Shown here: positions 29,234-30,229 of the stretch, in pieces | How positions within the stretch are numbered: the first letter of the stretch is position 1 | How the letters are laid out: every line of letters begins with the position of its first letter | IMG/VR virus record: IMGVR_UViG_3300040758_000582 | Location: 1 to 30,229 of that record | Length of the DNA: 30,229 nt | Origin: a virus | Reading direction: 5' to 3' (one strand) | Notes under the pieces: generated by a model | The model's database searches: none | What the model was told of the DNA's origin: nothing | The model's input: the letters and a program-made list of their open reading frames with translations, nothing else | Program-made: the position numbers and the translations under genes

Positions 29234-30229
29234 CCGGTGGGGACGACAATCCTTAATCTCGGCCCTTTCTCCGAGGGCCTGCATCCTCTCATAGACCGCT
29301 TGCGCTAACGGGGCCGGGTCTGATCCGGCTCCGTACCAGAACGGCAACCGCTGCGACATCCAGTCGCACTGATCGATCCTTGTTTTCAGATCATCGGAAA
29401 TGTAGACCTCGATGGCTTTCGGCTTTTCGGTGCGTTTGCGTTTCTGTGGCATGAACGTGTATGCCCACATCGTCTCACCCTTGGCGAGAAGTTGAGGGTT
29501 GAAGCAAACCGCATCTCCTACCCTCATCCCGGTGGCAAGCATCGTTTCCAGGAGCAGCCGAAAGGTTGCAGGTTTCGCCGCGTATCCGTGCGTTCCTCCA
29601 TTCAGTTTCCCCGCGTGTTCCAGTATCGTTTCCACCTCGGCATCCGTGTACGGTTCCTTCTGTTCGTAGACGGCTCTCACTGGTTTCACCTTTTCCACCA
29701 TCACATCCTTGGTCCACTCGCGGCGGTACGCCATGCGGAGGAAGCACCGAATCTTGGCATCGGTGGTAGCGCGGGAGGTGGAAGCCATCGCCTTTGGCAG
29801 GCCGTCAGTCTTGAAGCTCTCCAGGTGGTCAACCTTGATTTGGTGCATGTAGTTCACGCCGGAATTCTCCAGGTATCGGAGCAGCCGTTCCAGGGCTAGG
29901 CGATGCTGGCTGAGGGTCCGTTCGTCAAGGTCCTGCTCTCGGAGTCTCAGGTACTTCTCGATGCACTCGGAAACGGGGAGTCCGCTCACATCCTCGGCGC
30001 GTCCCTGGCTCACGAGCGCATCGCGCATCGCTTCCGCTTGCTTGACATCCGAAAACCCGGTGGTTTGACGGGGAACGAAATCGCCGGCCGGCGTGCGTCC
30101 ACGTATCCAGATTTGGCAGTCGCACTCCATCCAGAATTCGCGCTTCTTTTTGGGAATCCGGCTCTTGTTGACGGGGCAATTCGGGGAGTGGCGCTTGAAG
30201 AGGATGAGCGATTCCAGTACACGAGACAT
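29060..30229 (-). CDS. int: Tyrosine integrase
   Basis: This 389-residue protein has the tyrosine recombinase catalytic residues Arg236 (TGMRVGD), His331 and Arg334 (HRLRDTF), His357 (LLGHSS) and Tyr366/367 (VTETYYA). The core-binding domain lies at about 85-185. The N-terminus has a small Cys/His motif (HSPNCP, CDCQIWIRG; Cys18, Cys36, Cys38) that may bind zinc or DNA arm sites. The ATG is the last base triplet of the window, so an upstream start beyond the edge is possible. It is the only gene pointing left at this end. It should integrate the phage at a host site and, with an excisionase, remove it. No attachment site was found in the window. Confidence 0.92.
   Translation of the reverse strand: MSRVLESLILFKRHSPNCPVNKSRIPKKKREFWMECDCQIWIRGRTPAGDFVPRQTTGFSDVKQAEAMRDALVSQGRAEDVSGLPVSECIEKYLRLREQDLDERTLSQHRLALERLLRYLENSGVNYMHQIKVDHLESFKTDGLPKAMASTSRATTDAKIRCFLRMAYRREWTKDVMVEKVKPVRAVYEQKEPYTDAEVETILEHAGKLNGGTHGYAAKPATFRLLLETMLATGMRVGDAVCFNPQLLAKGETMWAYTFMPQKRKRTEKPKAIEVYISDDLKTRIDQCDWMSQRLPFWYGAGSDPAPLAQAVYERMQALGERAEIKDCRPHRLRDTFAVRRLLYGMNLEDVSRLLGHSSVKVTETYYAKWVSSRKRRLERLLTESLMHS

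Noticed and set aside
1-30229. CRISPR array, insertion sequence or transposase
   Set aside because: No regularly spaced repeats and no transposase-like motifs were seen. The only long repeat is the 354-bp gene fragment pair.
29060-30229. attP core near the integrase
   Set aside because: No direct repeat or tRNA end was found near the gene. The region upstream of the integrase lies outside the window, so the site cannot be judged.

Overview
The window is about 30 kb of GC-rich DNA, gene-dense and almost entirely on the + strand. It is most of a temperate tailed-phage genome (prophage or free phage). The evidence is a lambda J/GTA-type tail tip protein, a T4-type lysozyme with a holin-like neighbour, replication genes (sliding clamp, DUF1376 replication protein, DnaB-type helicase) and a tyrosine integrase at the right edge. 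Terminase, portal, capsid and tail tube genes are absent and presumably lie left of position 1. The host is probably a diderm bacterium. Codon use (GCG, CGG, GTG rich) and the many signal peptides ending in FAQ or FGQ fit Acidobacteriota, but no host gene in the window proves it.

Layout. 1-7711: tail tip protein, a small exported NPGC-motif protein, and a giant tail-associated protein with a possible glycosidase barrel. 7741-10426: anchored coiled coil, exported small proteins and a papain-like (permuted NlpC/P60) protein. 10474-13533: lysis region and small membrane proteins, with a metallophosphoesterase and a C39-like peptidase-fold protein. 13530-15341: nucleotide-pool block (dATP/dGTP diphosphohydrolase-like, broken deoxyribosyltransferase, DUF1599/Nmad1, HD hydrolase). 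15338-16179: the only internal leftward cassette, a ribbon-helix-helix regulator plus an exported protein. 16180-16565: AT-rich control region with an inverted repeat, repeated GTTCT half-sites and a probable rightward promoter. 16566-19838: small early genes, ending with a lone histidine-kinase phosphoacceptor-like domain. 19835-22204: five beta-rich small proteins, four with signal peptides. 22331-28015: replication and recombination (beta clamp, Zn proteins, Hjc-like nuclease, Gp37/Gp68 family, DUF1376 protein, DnaB). 28012-30229: small accessory genes, an excisionase-like HTH protein, and the integrase running antisense into it.

Most neighbouring genes overlap by ATGA, GTGA or TGATG, so they are probably translated as coupled operons. 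The phage appears to bring its own clamp, helicase and probable loader but no polymerase in this window, so it likely uses the host replicase. The most unusual content is: at least eight predicted exported proteins; a deoxyribosyltransferase gene cut and fused to a diverged copy of the 3' end of an exported-protein gene lying 4.2 kb upstream; the nucleotide-pool block; the multi-site operator-like region; and the integrase/excisionase antisense overlap. All functional calls come from reading the sequence by eye; no searches were run.
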